A DNA stretch of 20,297 bases from a virus. The position numbers were made by a program, and so were the translations under genes. Positions 7,027 through 14,083 of this stretch are shown here, one piece after another (position 1 is the stretch's first letter; the number at the start of each line of letters is the position of its first letter). The notes under the pieces were generated by a model that did not search any database, was not told the DNA's origin, and saw nothing but the letters and a program-made list of their open reading frames with translations. The stretch is taken from the IMG/VR virus record IMGVR_UViG_3300021479_000209, positions 1 to 20,297 of that record. One strand, written 5' to 3'.

Positions 7027-8550
7027 TTACGAGGCGAGCGGGATCTGGATCGTTCGCGTAATGCTCTTGACGAACTTCTGGACCGCGTTGATCCCCTTGA
7101 TGTACGCGAGCGCCTCGACGTTGATGTCCGCATTGAGGAACGCGCCCGCGTTGCTCGAGACGTCGTCGTCGCGGTGCAGCGTGGCCTGGACGTCGGTCAC
7201 CTGATTCTCGAGGGCCGCCGCAAGCTTCGTGTTGACGTCCCCGTCGATGGCGTCGAGGTCGGTCCCGAGTGCGTAGACTTTCCCCGTCGTGGGGTCCGGC
7301 TGGCCCTTGCGAAGCCCGCGAGAGAGCTGCGGCTGATAGAGCTGGAAGGCCTGGCCGCACGCCACGTTGGAGACGCGCGCGTGCTGGTCGTAGACAAAAT
7401 CGCTATTCGTGGGCGAACAGATATTCGCATTGTTGATGTACGTCCCCACCCGCCCAGGAACGCTCCGGAGCGTCGAGAGCTTGAGCGCATCGATTCCCGG
7501 ATAGACCTGCTCGTCATGCCACGCGGGCCCGGTGTTGGGATTCTGCGGGTCGGTGAGCTGGAAGCCCGGGATCGGGTTGAGCGCGATCCACGCCGGATCG
7601 ATTCCGACGGCCAGGGGGTTGGTGCGCGTCGCGATCGCGAGCGACGTTGGGCGGACCTGGAGCAGGCCCGTCACGTTCGAGGGCGAGTAGCCACCATCCG
7701 CGCCGACGTCGACGCGAATGGTCGGGCTCGTCGCGTTGATCGCGAGCGTGGTCAGTGCCGTCAGGTACGCGGCCTCGCTCTCCGTGCCCGGTACGGGTGT
7801 GTTCTTGTGACGCGTATTCATCCACGCCATGGCGTAGCGGCCCACGGCCTCGAGCCCGGAGAGCCACGAGTCCACGGTGGCGACCATGGTGGAGGTCGCG
7901 TCCGTGTCGATGAGGACGTTATCCCAGGGGATCGCCGTCGTGCGGAGAACCTCCAGCGCGGTCACGAGGTCCGCATTCGTCATCTTGGGGCGCGAGGTCT
8001 GAAAGCGGACGCGGTCGCCCGCGATGAGCGTCCCCGCGGCAAAGTTCAGCGTCGCGCCCGTCGACCCGGCGGCCGCCGGCTTTTGGACATTGAGGACCAG
8101 CGTGGTCGCGGTCCCGAGGGCGAAGGGCCCATAGAACGTATTGCCGTTGTCCAGGCTGTACTGGTAGGTGATCCCGATCGTGCCGATCGTCCCCCCGGTG
8201 AGCACTTGCCACACGACGTCGTAGTCATCGAAGGGCGCGCCCGTCGCGGTGATGACGGAGGTCCCCGTGACCTTGGACACGTCGACCGTGCCGCAGAGTC
8301 CCGCCGTGGAGCACGACGGCGAGATCAAGAGCACCGGCTTTTTGGCCGTGTTGATGTAGTACGCGCTGTACTCGAGGCCCGGGCCGAGCCCTCCCTGACT
8401 CAGAATGTCCCCTTGCTTGGTGAAGGAGAAAGCCTGATTCGGGACGAGGCTGTGCACGAACGCGATGATCGCCAGGACCCCCGTCGTCGCCGGTTGGGTG
8501 ACTCCGGTATTGCCGTCGCTCTTGGACACATTGACGTTCGGGGTACCCAT
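7027..8550 (-). CDS. Contractile tail sheath protein
   Basis: This 507-residue protein forms the outer contractile sleeve around the tube. ATG at 8550 has AGGAG seven bases upstream. The N-terminal 60 residues include a hydrophobic strand (TTGVLAIIAFVHSLVP). Residues about 96-188 are a beta-type module with ITYQYSLDNGNTFYGPF and LNFAAGTLIAGDRVRF. Residues 190-330 are alpha/beta. The C-terminal third has the sheath-type pattern YPGIDALKLSTLRSVPGRVG followed by TYINNANI and long terminal helices ending TIQIPLAS. Size and the tube gene directly downstream agree. It resembles the DUF2586-type sheaths of high-GC phages (from memory, not searched). The module is discussed separately because a similar one appears in the neck protein at 10279. 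Confidence 0.82.
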   Translation of the reverse strand: MGTPNVNVSKSDGNTGVTQPATTGVLAIIAFVHSLVPNQAFSFTKQGDILSQGGLGPGLEYSAYYINTAKKPVLLISPSCSTAGLCGTVDVSKVTGTSVITATGAPFDDYDVVWQVLTGGTIGTIGITYQYSLDNGNTFYGPFALGTATTLVLNVQKPAAAGSTGATLNFAAGTLIAGDRVRFQTSRPKMTNADLVTALEVLRTTAIPWDNVLIDTDATSTMVATVDSWLSGLEAVGRYAMAWMNTRHKNTPVPGTESEAAYLTALTTLAINATSPTIRVDVGADGGYSPSNVTGLLQVRPTSLAIATRTNPLAVGIDPAWIALNPIPGFQLTDPQNPNTGPAWHDEQVYPGIDALKLSTLRSVPGRVGTYINNANICSPTNSDFVYDQHARVSNVACGQAFQLYQPQLSRGLRKGQPDPTTGKVYALGTDLDAIDGDVNTKLAAALENQVTDVQATLHRDDDVSSNAGAFLNADINVEALAYIKGINAVQKFVKSITRTIQIPLAS

Positions 8551-8554
8551 GTCG

Positions 8555-9163
8555 TTACTCCTGCAGGGGAATGGGGTGCGTTTCGGGCAGGCTCAAAGGC
8601 CGGTGGAGCTTGAGGGAAGGCGTGACGATCGGAGACGCGACGTCCAGGAACACCGTCGCCAGGGTGCATTTCATGACGACCTCGACGCCCTGGAGGTTGT
8701 CGCTGTTCTCGTCGAATTCCCGGTACTCGCCCGGCTGCACGAGCGAGAAGAGAGAGACGGGCATCGAGGCCGGCTTGCCCTCGGAGCGCGCCTCGAGGTT
8801 TTGTGGGTTGATCGTGGAGCGCCGAAGCGAAGAGAAGACCGTTTCGAGCAGCCGATCGGCTGCCGTGAAGTGCTCTCCCCAGCTCTCCGCCTCGGGCGCG
8901 ATCGCCCAGGCGAAGATCCGAAAGCGAAAGGGGATCACCACGTTCTCTCGTGGGTTGCCCGCCTTGCCGGTGCGCTCGCCGATCCCGAGTACTCCGCCAT
9001 CGTCCCAGCCGGGCACGAAGAGGACTCGGCCGCCGATCGGTTCGTCGCTCTCCGTCCGCCATCGGGCGCGCCGCGAGCACTCGCCCACGACCGCGGCGAT
9101 CTCGTGCGCCTTGAAGTAGCGGCGCACGGCGTCCGCCACGATGAGGAGGCCGTGAGGGCTCAT
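8555..9163 (-). CDS. Probable tail terminator / neck protein before sheath
   Basis: The gene encodes 202 residues from an ATG in an ATGA overlap with the preceding small gene and stops five bases before the sheath start. It is alpha/beta: an N-terminal helix (GLLIVADAVRRYFKAH), a middle with strands (NVVIPFRFRIFAWAI), a helix (TAADRLLETVFSSLRR) and C-terminal strands (VVMKCTLATVFLDV). That helix, multi-strand sheet and helix order fits the tail terminator fold of gpU or Mu gp37. In myoviruses the terminator caps the tube and sheath, and its gene usually stands just before the sheath gene. The name is therefore an inference from position and secondary-structure impression; no diagnostic motif is seen. 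Confidence 0.6.
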   Translation of the reverse strand: MSPHGLLIVADAVRRYFKAHEIAAVVGECSRRARWRTESDEPIGGRVLFVPGWDDGGVLGIGERTGKAGNPRENVVIPFRFRIFAWAIAPEAESWGEHFTAADRLLETVFSSLRRSTINPQNLEARSEGKPASMPVSLFSLVQPGEYREFDENSDNLQGVEVVMKCTLATVFLDVASPIVTPSLKLHRPLSLPETHPIPLQE

Positions 9164-9549
9164 GCCTCGACCTCGATCCACGCGCCCGACGTGTCCGAGG
9201 GCGGGTCGTAGCGAAACGTCACGGAGCACGGGCCCAGCATCGGGCCGACGTCGCCGCCGATCAGGGTGATGATCCGTGTTCCGAGCGTTTGCCCCGCGAG
9301 CAGGTTCTTGACCGTCACGTTATGCGCCGCGGGGAAGTAGAGGCGCAAGGTGCCCGCGCCCGAGGCCGGCGCCGCGATGGACTGGATCGTCACGTCGCCG
9401 GCGGCCGTGACCGTGACCTCGGAGAACCCCGCGAAGTCTGGAGACGCGCCCGAGTGATTGCCCGCGGCCCACGCGACCGCTCCAGGCGCGCCTCCGCCTC
9501 CGCCGCCCCCACCCCCGCCGCCGGTGCCACCGGTGTAAAAGCCGCTCAT
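9160..9549 (-). CDS. Small Gly-run, beta-rich virion protein
   Basis: The start is an ATG in an ATGA overlap with the gene before. After MSGFYT comes a run of Gly residues (about residues 7-20, broken by one Thr), then a beta-rich body with Thr/Val strands (FSEVTVTAAGDVTIQSI, then LRLYFPAAHNVTVKNLLAG) and an end SVTFRYDPPSDTSGAWIEVE. This looks like a flexible anchor followed by a fibre-like or decoration beta domain of the kind that ends phage fibres. It is 129 residues and has no signal peptide. It sits between the tail-completion and terminator genes, not among the tail fibres, so it may decorate the neck or capsid. I do not recognise the family with confidence. Confidence 0.72.
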   Translation of the reverse strand: MSGFYTGGTGGGGGGGGGGGAPGAVAWAAGNHSGASPDFAGFSEVTVTAAGDVTIQSIAAPASGAGTLRLYFPAAHNVTVKNLLAGQTLGTRIITLIGGDVGPMLGPCSVTFRYDPPSDTSGAWIEVEA

Positions 9550-9884
9550 GCGCCGAATCTCGCCGCGAACGTGTGATCGGCCGCCGTGGCCGCCGTGTAC
9601 GTCGATTGCGTGGTCGACCACGCGAACACCAGGCCGGTCGCGAAGCGCAGGCCCTGTCCAAGGAACGTCGTGTCGACGATGAGCGAGGACGTCCCCCACA
9701 TTTCGATCGAGTCGATGAGCGTCCCATGGCCCGCCACGCCGTCGGCCGTGTCCCAAAACTGCAGGTACCGCGCGACCGCGTTGCGGTTCTCCGCGCGAAA
9801 CGCATAGAGGCACCGTTCGCCGCTCCCCACGTTGGCGGTCACGCTCGCGATCCACGAATAGAACCCCGTCGCCGGTGCGGTCAT
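9546..9884 (-). CDS. Small beta-sandwich-like virion protein
   Basis: This is a 112-residue protein flanked by ATGA overlaps on both sides, which fix its start and its place in the operon. It contains ARYLQFWDTADGVAGHGTLI (residues 38-57), then FLGQGLRFATGLVFAWSTTQ (74-93) and STYTAATAAD. The pattern of a strand, 'YLQ' segment, a Gly turn, a 'G..F..G.....ST' strand and a 'TYTAA.AAD' end recalls small surface beta-sandwich proteins found among phage tail and capsid accessory genes. Together with the next gene it probably supplies exposed decoration. Function is not known. Confidence 0.72.
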   Translation of the reverse strand: MTAPATGFYSWIASVTANVGSGERCLYAFRAENRNAVARYLQFWDTADGVAGHGTLIDSIEMWGTSSLIVDTTFLGQGLRFATGLVFAWSTTQSTYTAATAADHTFAARFGA

Positions 9885-10282
9885 GTGCCCCTCATCGTTT
9901 CGTTGAACGCATCGATCGCGGCCTTGCGCATCGCCTCGAGGACGACGCTGGGGAGCTCGGCGCCCGCGTCCGGGAGGATCTGACGCTTGGGGTTGCGGTT
10001 GTCGCCAAAGTTGTGGATCACGTCGGGCCCCGTGAGGGTGAGGACGATCGTCGACCCGTCGACCCGCACCGAAAGGTGCTCGGCCGCATGCTCGAGGGGA
10101 CGCCCGCCGTCCTTCCTGGGAGGCCACGGGACGCCCTCGGGGGTCGTCCCAGCCTTCGCGGTGCGTTGGATGGCCTGGAGGACCCGCGGCGCCCCCAGCG
10201 CGGCCGCGCGCGGGCCCACGGCGCCGTAGCGGCGGAGCTTCGCAATGTGCGCCGCGAGCACGGCGTCCCCGTCGTCGCTCAT
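9881..10282 (-). CDS. Virion morphogenesis / tail completion protein (gpS / Mu gpG-like)
   Basis: The protein has 133 residues. After an N-terminal helical part (AAHIAKLRRYG), residues about 46-64 read TTPEGVPWPPRKDGGRPLE, the 'P.G.pW.p' motif of phage virion morphogenesis proteins. This is followed by LSVRVDGSTIVLTLTG strands, a DVIHNFGDNRNPKRQILPDA segment like the family's HxFG and R.iLP elements, and a C-terminal helix. P2 gpS, Mu gpG and HK97 gp10-type proteins join finished heads and tails. ATGA overlaps link it to the connector gene before and the small gene after. It is a good family match by eye. Confidence 0.8.
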   Translation of the reverse strand: MSDDGDAVLAAHIAKLRRYGAVGPRAAALGAPRVLQAIQRTAKAGTTPEGVPWPPRKDGGRPLEHAAEHLSVRVDGSTIVLTLTGPDVIHNFGDNRNPKRQILPDAGAELPSVVLEAMRKAAIDAFNETMRGT

Positions 10283-11067
10283 GACCCAACCCCGCTATTG
10301 TCCTCGGTGCTGCCTTGGATCCCCTGGCGGGACATCGAGGTATAGGGGGACTGTTCCGAATAGCCGTTGACGCGCGCGGTCGTCCGGGCGCTGTCGCCGT
10401 CCGCGCTCGTCGGAATGTCGAAGAGACCCGCCACGCCGTCCGCGACCTCTCGCAGAAAGCCCTCGCAGCGCTCGTGCGCGGCCTCGAGCTTGACCGCCGT
10501 CGGGTCGTTTGGCTTGAACCCGAGCAGCCCCCGGATCTCCCAGTACACCATGATCGAAAGCCACCGGAGGAGGACCTCCGGAACGGCCGTTTCCGACTGG
10601 TAGACGTTGTCCAGGCTGTAGGCGCCCGCGGGGAACGCGAGCGAGAGCCCGGTACCTGCGAGCGCGACAAGGGCGCCCGTCACGACCCCGGAGACGTACG
10701 TGGGGACGGGGTCATAGGCGCGCGCGGTCCACTTGAAGACGGCCGTACCCACCGGGCCCGCCGTCGTGATGCTCGCGCCGACCTCGAGGCATCCGAGGAC
10801 GGGCGCGCCCACGAACGTCACGCCCGGGGGAAGGGTCCCCGTCGCATTGAGCGGCGGGGGGAGCTTTCCGAACTGCAGCGAATTCCCCCACGTCGGGGAC
10901 GCGCCGTAGCCCTTGCGAAGGCGCGCCTGCATTTCGTCGGTGCAGCCGCGCAAGCTCTGAGCGGCCGCCCCCGGATACGTCTGCTCGCACACGTCGAGCT
11001 CCGACGGGCGCACCATCGCGTAGACGGAGCGCCGCCGAAGGCCGGCCATGTCGAGGTACGGAATCAC
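10279..11067 (-). CDS. Neck/connector-like protein (DUF1320-like ends with inserted beta module)
   Basis: The gene encodes 262 residues from GTG at 11067, with AAGGAG about eleven bases upstream. An ATG seven codons in lacks a good site. The N-terminal helical part (RPSELDVCEQTYP, EMQARLRKGYG) and the C-terminal helical part (EVLLRWLSIMVYWEIRGLLG, AAHERCEGFLREVADGVAGL) together resemble head-tail adaptors of the Mu gp36/DUF1320 kind. Between them, residues about 80-160 form a beta-type insert (GTAVFKW, then TGLSLAFPAGAYSLDNVY). The family's usual size is about 140 residues, so the excess is mostly this insert and a flexible tail rich in Ser/Thr/Gly. Position right after the major capsid gene fits an adaptor. 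Family call is moderate. Confidence 0.68.
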   Translation of the reverse strand: MIPYLDMAGLRRRSVYAMVRPSELDVCEQTYPGAAAQSLRGCTDEMQARLRKGYGASPTWGNSLQFGKLPPPLNATGTLPPGVTFVGAPVLGCLEVGASITTAGPVGTAVFKWTARAYDPVPTYVSGVVTGALVALAGTGLSLAFPAGAYSLDNVYQSETAVPEVLLRWLSIMVYWEIRGLLGFKPNDPTAVKLEAAHERCEGFLREVADGVAGLFDIPTSADGDSARTTARVNGYSEQSPYTSMSRQGIQGSTEDNSGVGS

Positions 11068-11094
11068 GGGGGCGTGTTCTCCTTGGAATGCCGC

Positions 11095-12183
11095 TTAGGT
11101 GGGGTCGATTCGATGAAACGCATATGGGTGCCCATACCCACTTACGTTCCTTCCCTGAATGTGCCACTCGAGCTCACGCGCTCGATCGAGGATGGCGTCG
11201 ACGCCCGTCCCTCCGCCCTGGCCCGTGTAGTACGTCACCCGGAAGGGCTCGCGGTCGACGTACACGAACGCGCCGAGCTGCGAAGTGCGGAGCTCCTCGA
11301 GCGCGCAATACCAGGTGAGATCCTGCTGGACGGAGTCGGCCGACGTCGCGCCGGCCAGTTCCTGGATCTCGATCGGCTGGAGGAACCCCCAGTACTGGAT
11401 GATCGAGGACACGTCGCCCGAGCCTCCGCCCGAGCTTGCGGCCTGGGCGATGTACTTGGCGTTCGTGAGCTGCAGCGCGCGCGGCATGAGCCGCGGGCCG
11501 ACCGCGAGGCGCCGAGGACGAAGGAAGCGCGGCGTCACTCCGTTGGGCATCTTGATTGAAGCGACGTAGCTGAAGAACTTGCCCATGTTCTTGAACGCGG
11601 TGTCGAGCGACACCGATTCATCGATGGGAAGCGCTCCCGGGTATTCGCCCGACGCGGCGCCCGTGAACCAGTTGAAGTAGACGCCCGCCCCCGTCTGTTT
11701 GGGGTTGACGTAGTGCCCGGTCTGCGTCGCGTTCTGGAAGTAGTTTTGCCCATCGTACGCAACCCCGCTGTTTGCGGTCGCGCCGTTGAGAATCAACGTG
11801 GTGATGAGCTGTTGCGGCCAGTACGCACCGAGGGCTCCGACCTCCGCGGACCAAAAGCCCGCGTATTCGAACCCGTCGCCGTCGTTGTCCTCGACCTGAT
11901 TCACCTCGAGCTGGAGGCCGGCGTTCGCGTTGCGGACGTCATACTCCTGCGTCACGGCCATCATGTCGTCGAACCGGATCCCGCCCCCGGTCGGGCCTCC
12001 GTCGTAGATTTGCGCGTTGGAGATCAGCCACGCGATGATCTCGCGCCGCTTCCCGGTGGTGCGCACCTTGGCGATGTCGCGATACCAGAGAACGTCGCTC
12101 GCGCTGATTCGCGCGAATTCGTTTTCCGTTATCACCATCATCTCGCTCTCAAAATCGAATAAAAAGGAGACTGTGAGGGCCAT
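11095..12183 (-). CDS. Major capsid protein (Mu GpT-like)
   Basis: This 362-residue protein has ATG at 12183 with AAGGA at eight bases. It shows features of the Mu gpT group of HK97-fold capsid proteins. There is an N-terminal helical region (ENEFARISASDVLWYRDIA) and an E-loop/spine region. The GVAYDGQNYFQNATQTGHYV segment (residues about 145-164) matches the conserved 'YDG..ff...H' part. A PRRLAVGPRLMPRALQLTNA stretch is the usual 'L.VgP.L...A' near the P-domain, and the C-terminal half carries strands GAFVYVDREPFRVTYY. It follows the protease/scaffold and a small probable decoration protein, the normal head-module order. The chain is longer than Mu gpT (about 305 residues). I saw no sign that it is cleaved. 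Confidence 0.88.
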   Translation of the reverse strand: MALTVSFLFDFESEMMVITENEFARISASDVLWYRDIAKVRTTGKRREIIAWLISNAQIYDGGPTGGGIRFDDMMAVTQEYDVRNANAGLQLEVNQVEDNDGDGFEYAGFWSAEVGALGAYWPQQLITTLILNGATANSGVAYDGQNYFQNATQTGHYVNPKQTGAGVYFNWFTGAASGEYPGALPIDESVSLDTAFKNMGKFFSYVASIKMPNGVTPRFLRPRRLAVGPRLMPRALQLTNAKYIAQAASSGGGSGDVSSIIQYWGFLQPIEIQELAGATSADSVQQDLTWYCALEELRTSQLGAFVYVDREPFRVTYYTGQGGGTGVDAILDRARELEWHIQGRNVSGYGHPYAFHRIDPT

Positions 12184-12223
12184 TGGTCGGATTCCTTCGT
12201 TGGGTGTGTGGGACCAGGCCCCG

Positions 12224-12646
12224 TTAGACCTTTTCGATCATGACGCCGCGGACGGCGTCGACGTCGTAGATGGTGCCGGCGATCGTGTTCGTGCCCGCGG
12301 TCGCGGTCGCGGTCGCGTTGTCGAGAAAGTAGGCCAGCGAAAAGAGCTGCGCGGCCTTGGTGATCGTGCCGTCGTTCTTCAGCCAGAAAAAGGTCTTCTC
12401 TTTGATGAAGTCGACCTCCAACGCCGCGCCTCCGGCGAGCACCGTGCCCGCGGCCACGCCCCCGAAGACGTGGCAGAGGCCCAGCGAGATAAAGGTCGCC
12501 GTCGCGGCGACTACGTTTTTGACGTTGTGAGTCGCCGGGTCCCCGACGATCCACGCGTTCTTGTAGTAGGTGCCCGCTGCAGCGGGAAAGCTGTAGCGGG
12601 TCCACTTGTCGATCAGTTTGGCCGTATCGGCCGCGAGCGCTGTCAT
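12224..12646 (-). CDS. Probable capsid decoration protein
   Basis: The protein has 140 residues and lies between the protease/scaffold gene and the major capsid gene, where capsid cement proteins usually lie. ATG at 12646 follows a GGAT-type site about nine bases upstream. It is rich in Ala, Gly, Thr and Val with alternating strands (GTYYKNAWIVGDPAT, NVVAATATFISLGLCHVFGG, GGAALEVDFIKEKTFFWL). Its end, ATATATAGTNTIAGTIYDVD, has a small-barrel look like DUF2190 or gpD-like proteins. A short Ala-rich start may be the flexible arm. The role is inferred from position and composition. Confidence 0.66.
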   Translation of the reverse strand: MTALAADTAKLIDKWTRYSFPAAAGTYYKNAWIVGDPATHNVKNVVAATATFISLGLCHVFGGVAAGTVLAGGAALEVDFIKEKTFFWLKNDGTITKAAQLFSLAYFLDNATATATAGTNTIAGTIYDVDAVRGVMIEKV

Positions 12647-12679
12647 GGGGCTTGATCCTTTCGGGTGGCTGCGGCCGGG

Positions 12680-13576
12680 TTACGCGACCTTGGCTTTTTG
12701 GATGTCGACCTCGCGGATATGCGCGAGGATCTCGGGATTCACGGAGAAGCCCGAGGAGGGCAGATCGAGTCCTCGCTTGGCGAGAAACTCCGCCGCGGTC
12801 CGCCGATCCATGACGGGCAGGACGAGGTCGTGCCCCTCGAGGAAGGGCTCCTTGGGGCGCGTGGCGCGACCGAAGCGGGCCGCGATCTCGCTCCGCTCCT
12901 TGGCCTCGCTCATCGAGGCGCGGATTCCCGTGCTCTCGTCGCGATCGCCGGCGCCGCGACCGTTGCCCACCTGGGAGCGGCCGCGCGTCGCCTGGACGTT
13001 CGGCTGGGCGGCCCGAGCTCGGACGTTTGCGGTCGCGCCCGGGGGAGGCGCGAGCACGGGAGAGGCCAGGAGGTCGCGGACCTCCGCCAAGGGTTTCTTG
13101 GCGAGCCAGGTGCGCTGTCCTTCGGTGAGGTCGGGGCGAGCGGCCAGGAGGCCCTCGCGCGTCTTGGAGTCGTTCTCCGCGGTGAGCGCGGCGACCGTCT
13201 GGTCGAGCGTTCCCACCTTTGCGACGAGCTCCGCGACGTCGGCCGTCGCGTGAACGGTCGGCGCTGGCGTGCGGGTCGTCGTCGTCGCGGGCTTGGGGGC
13301 AGGCTTTGCGCTCGCCGCGAACGGGGGCGCGTTGGCTCCAGCGGCGGCCGCAGCGACCGCGGCGGAGGCCTCTTCCTTCTTCTCCGGGGGCTTGCTCTCG
13401 CCCGGGTCCTTGCCCTCTTTGTTCTCGCCCTCCTCGCCAAACATCGCAGCAAGGATCGCCGCATGGCACTTGGTGCGGTCCTCGTCGCCCATCGCGGCGA
13501 TCGCGGCGCGGGCCTTTTCCTTCTCGTCCCCGTCCTCGCCGAGCATCGCAGCGGCGATCGATTTGAAGTCGTGCAT
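12680..13576 (-). CDS. Nested scaffold protein from internal start (GpZ-like)
   Basis: An in-frame ATG at 13576 (Met170 of the protease gene) is preceded by AAAGGATCC and a three-base spacer, a good ribosome site. Translation from here gives 298 residues starting MHDFKSIAAAMLGEDGDEKE, exactly where the protease domain ends and the charged scaffold begins. Mu makes its scaffold gpZ from an internal start in gene I in the same way. The second start is an inference from site and domain boundary; the sequence itself is seen. Confidence 0.62.
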   Translation of the reverse strand: MHDFKSIAAAMLGEDGDEKEKARAAIAAMGDEDRTKCHAAILAAMFGEEGENKEGKDPGESKPPEKKEEASAAVAAAAAGANAPPFAASAKPAPKPATTTTRTPAPTVHATADVAELVAKVGTLDQTVAALTAENDSKTREGLLAARPDLTEGQRTWLAKKPLAEVRDLLASPVLAPPPGATANVRARAAQPNVQATRGRSQVGNGRGAGDRDESTGIRASMSEAKERSEIAARFGRATRPKEPFLEGHDLVLPVMDRRTAAEFLAKRGLDLPSSGFSVNPEILAHIREVDIQKAKVA

Positions 13577-14083
13577 GGTGGATCCTTTGGTGGTGCTGGC
13601 AAGTGCAGTGACGAAATGCGTGGCGGGATTGATGGTGATCGCGCAGTTGAGGTACCGCGTGATCTCGCCGCTCTTGCTCGTGGAGTAGGCGGGTGAGAAG
13701 TACTTCCACTTGGGCGGGCGCTCCTCGAGGCCGGCGCGTACCTCGGCGCTCCACTCGCAATCCTCCGCCCAGAATTCGGGCCCGTCGGCGCCGTCGCGGA
13801 TCCCCACCCGGTGGTAGCCGACCGCGGCGTGAAGCTCGGGCGCGGCCTTCGGGTCGAGTGACCCGTGGTCAATGTCGAAGCTGTAGAGGTTTCCTCGCGT
13901 CGCTTGATCGGCGATGAGCAGCGCCGCGCTCGCTTCGGTGAAGCGGTGGAGACCGTAGTCGGTTCGGTTGTCGCCGGCGCGCCAGATCCGGAACGCCGTC
14001 GGCGCGCCTCCGGGGGTCGCGCGCTCTACGCCGTCCTCCGCCTCGACGGCGATCGACGCGAACACGGTTCCCTTGGGGAACAT
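12680..14083 (-). CDS. Head maturation protease with C-terminal scaffold (Mu GpI-like)
   Basis: This 467-residue protein starts at ATG 14083 in a TGATG overlap with the portal stop, with GGAGGG upstream. Residues 1-165 are protease-like: NLYSFDIDHGSLDPKA (about 65-80) resembles the family's 'D..H' active-site region, and WKYFSPAYSTSKSGEITRYL (about 120-140) followed by NCAITINPATHF is the characteristic 'yFSP.....G...r..naglt.nPa' motif of Mu-like proteases. From residue 170 the chain becomes charged, Ala/Lys/Glu-rich and disordered or coiled coil (VAELVAKVGTLDQTVAALTA), as expected of a scaffold. The last 60 residues (AAEFLAKRGLDLPSSGFSV) are the usual compact capsid-binding end. Upstream sequence in the same frame is a shadow of the portal gene. 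Confidence 0.86.
   Translation of the reverse strand: MFPKGTVFASIAVEAEDGVERATPGGAPTAFRIWRAGDNRTDYGLHRFTEASAALLIADQATRGNLYSFDIDHGSLDPKAAPELHAAVGYHRVGIRDGADGPEFWAEDCEWSAEVRAGLEERPPKWKYFSPAYSTSKSGEITRYLNCAITINPATHFVTALASTTKGSTMHDFKSIAAAMLGEDGDEKEKARAAIAAMGDEDRTKCHAAILAAMFGEEGENKEGKDPGESKPPEKKEEASAAVAAAAAGANAPPFAASAKPAPKPATTTTRTPAPTVHATADVAELVAKVGTLDQTVAALTAENDSKTREGLLAARPDLTEGQRTWLAKKPLAEVRDLLASPVLAPPPGATANVRARAAQPNVQATRGRSQVGNGRGAGDRDESTGIRASMSEAKERSEIAARFGRATRPKEPFLEGHDLVLPVMDRRTAAEFLAKRGLDLPSSGFSVNPEILAHIREVDIQKAKVA

Noticed and set aside
6559-8613. Very long + strand open frame of about 684 codons
   Set aside because: Antisense to tube and sheath, low complexity Arg/Asp/Val content, no motif.
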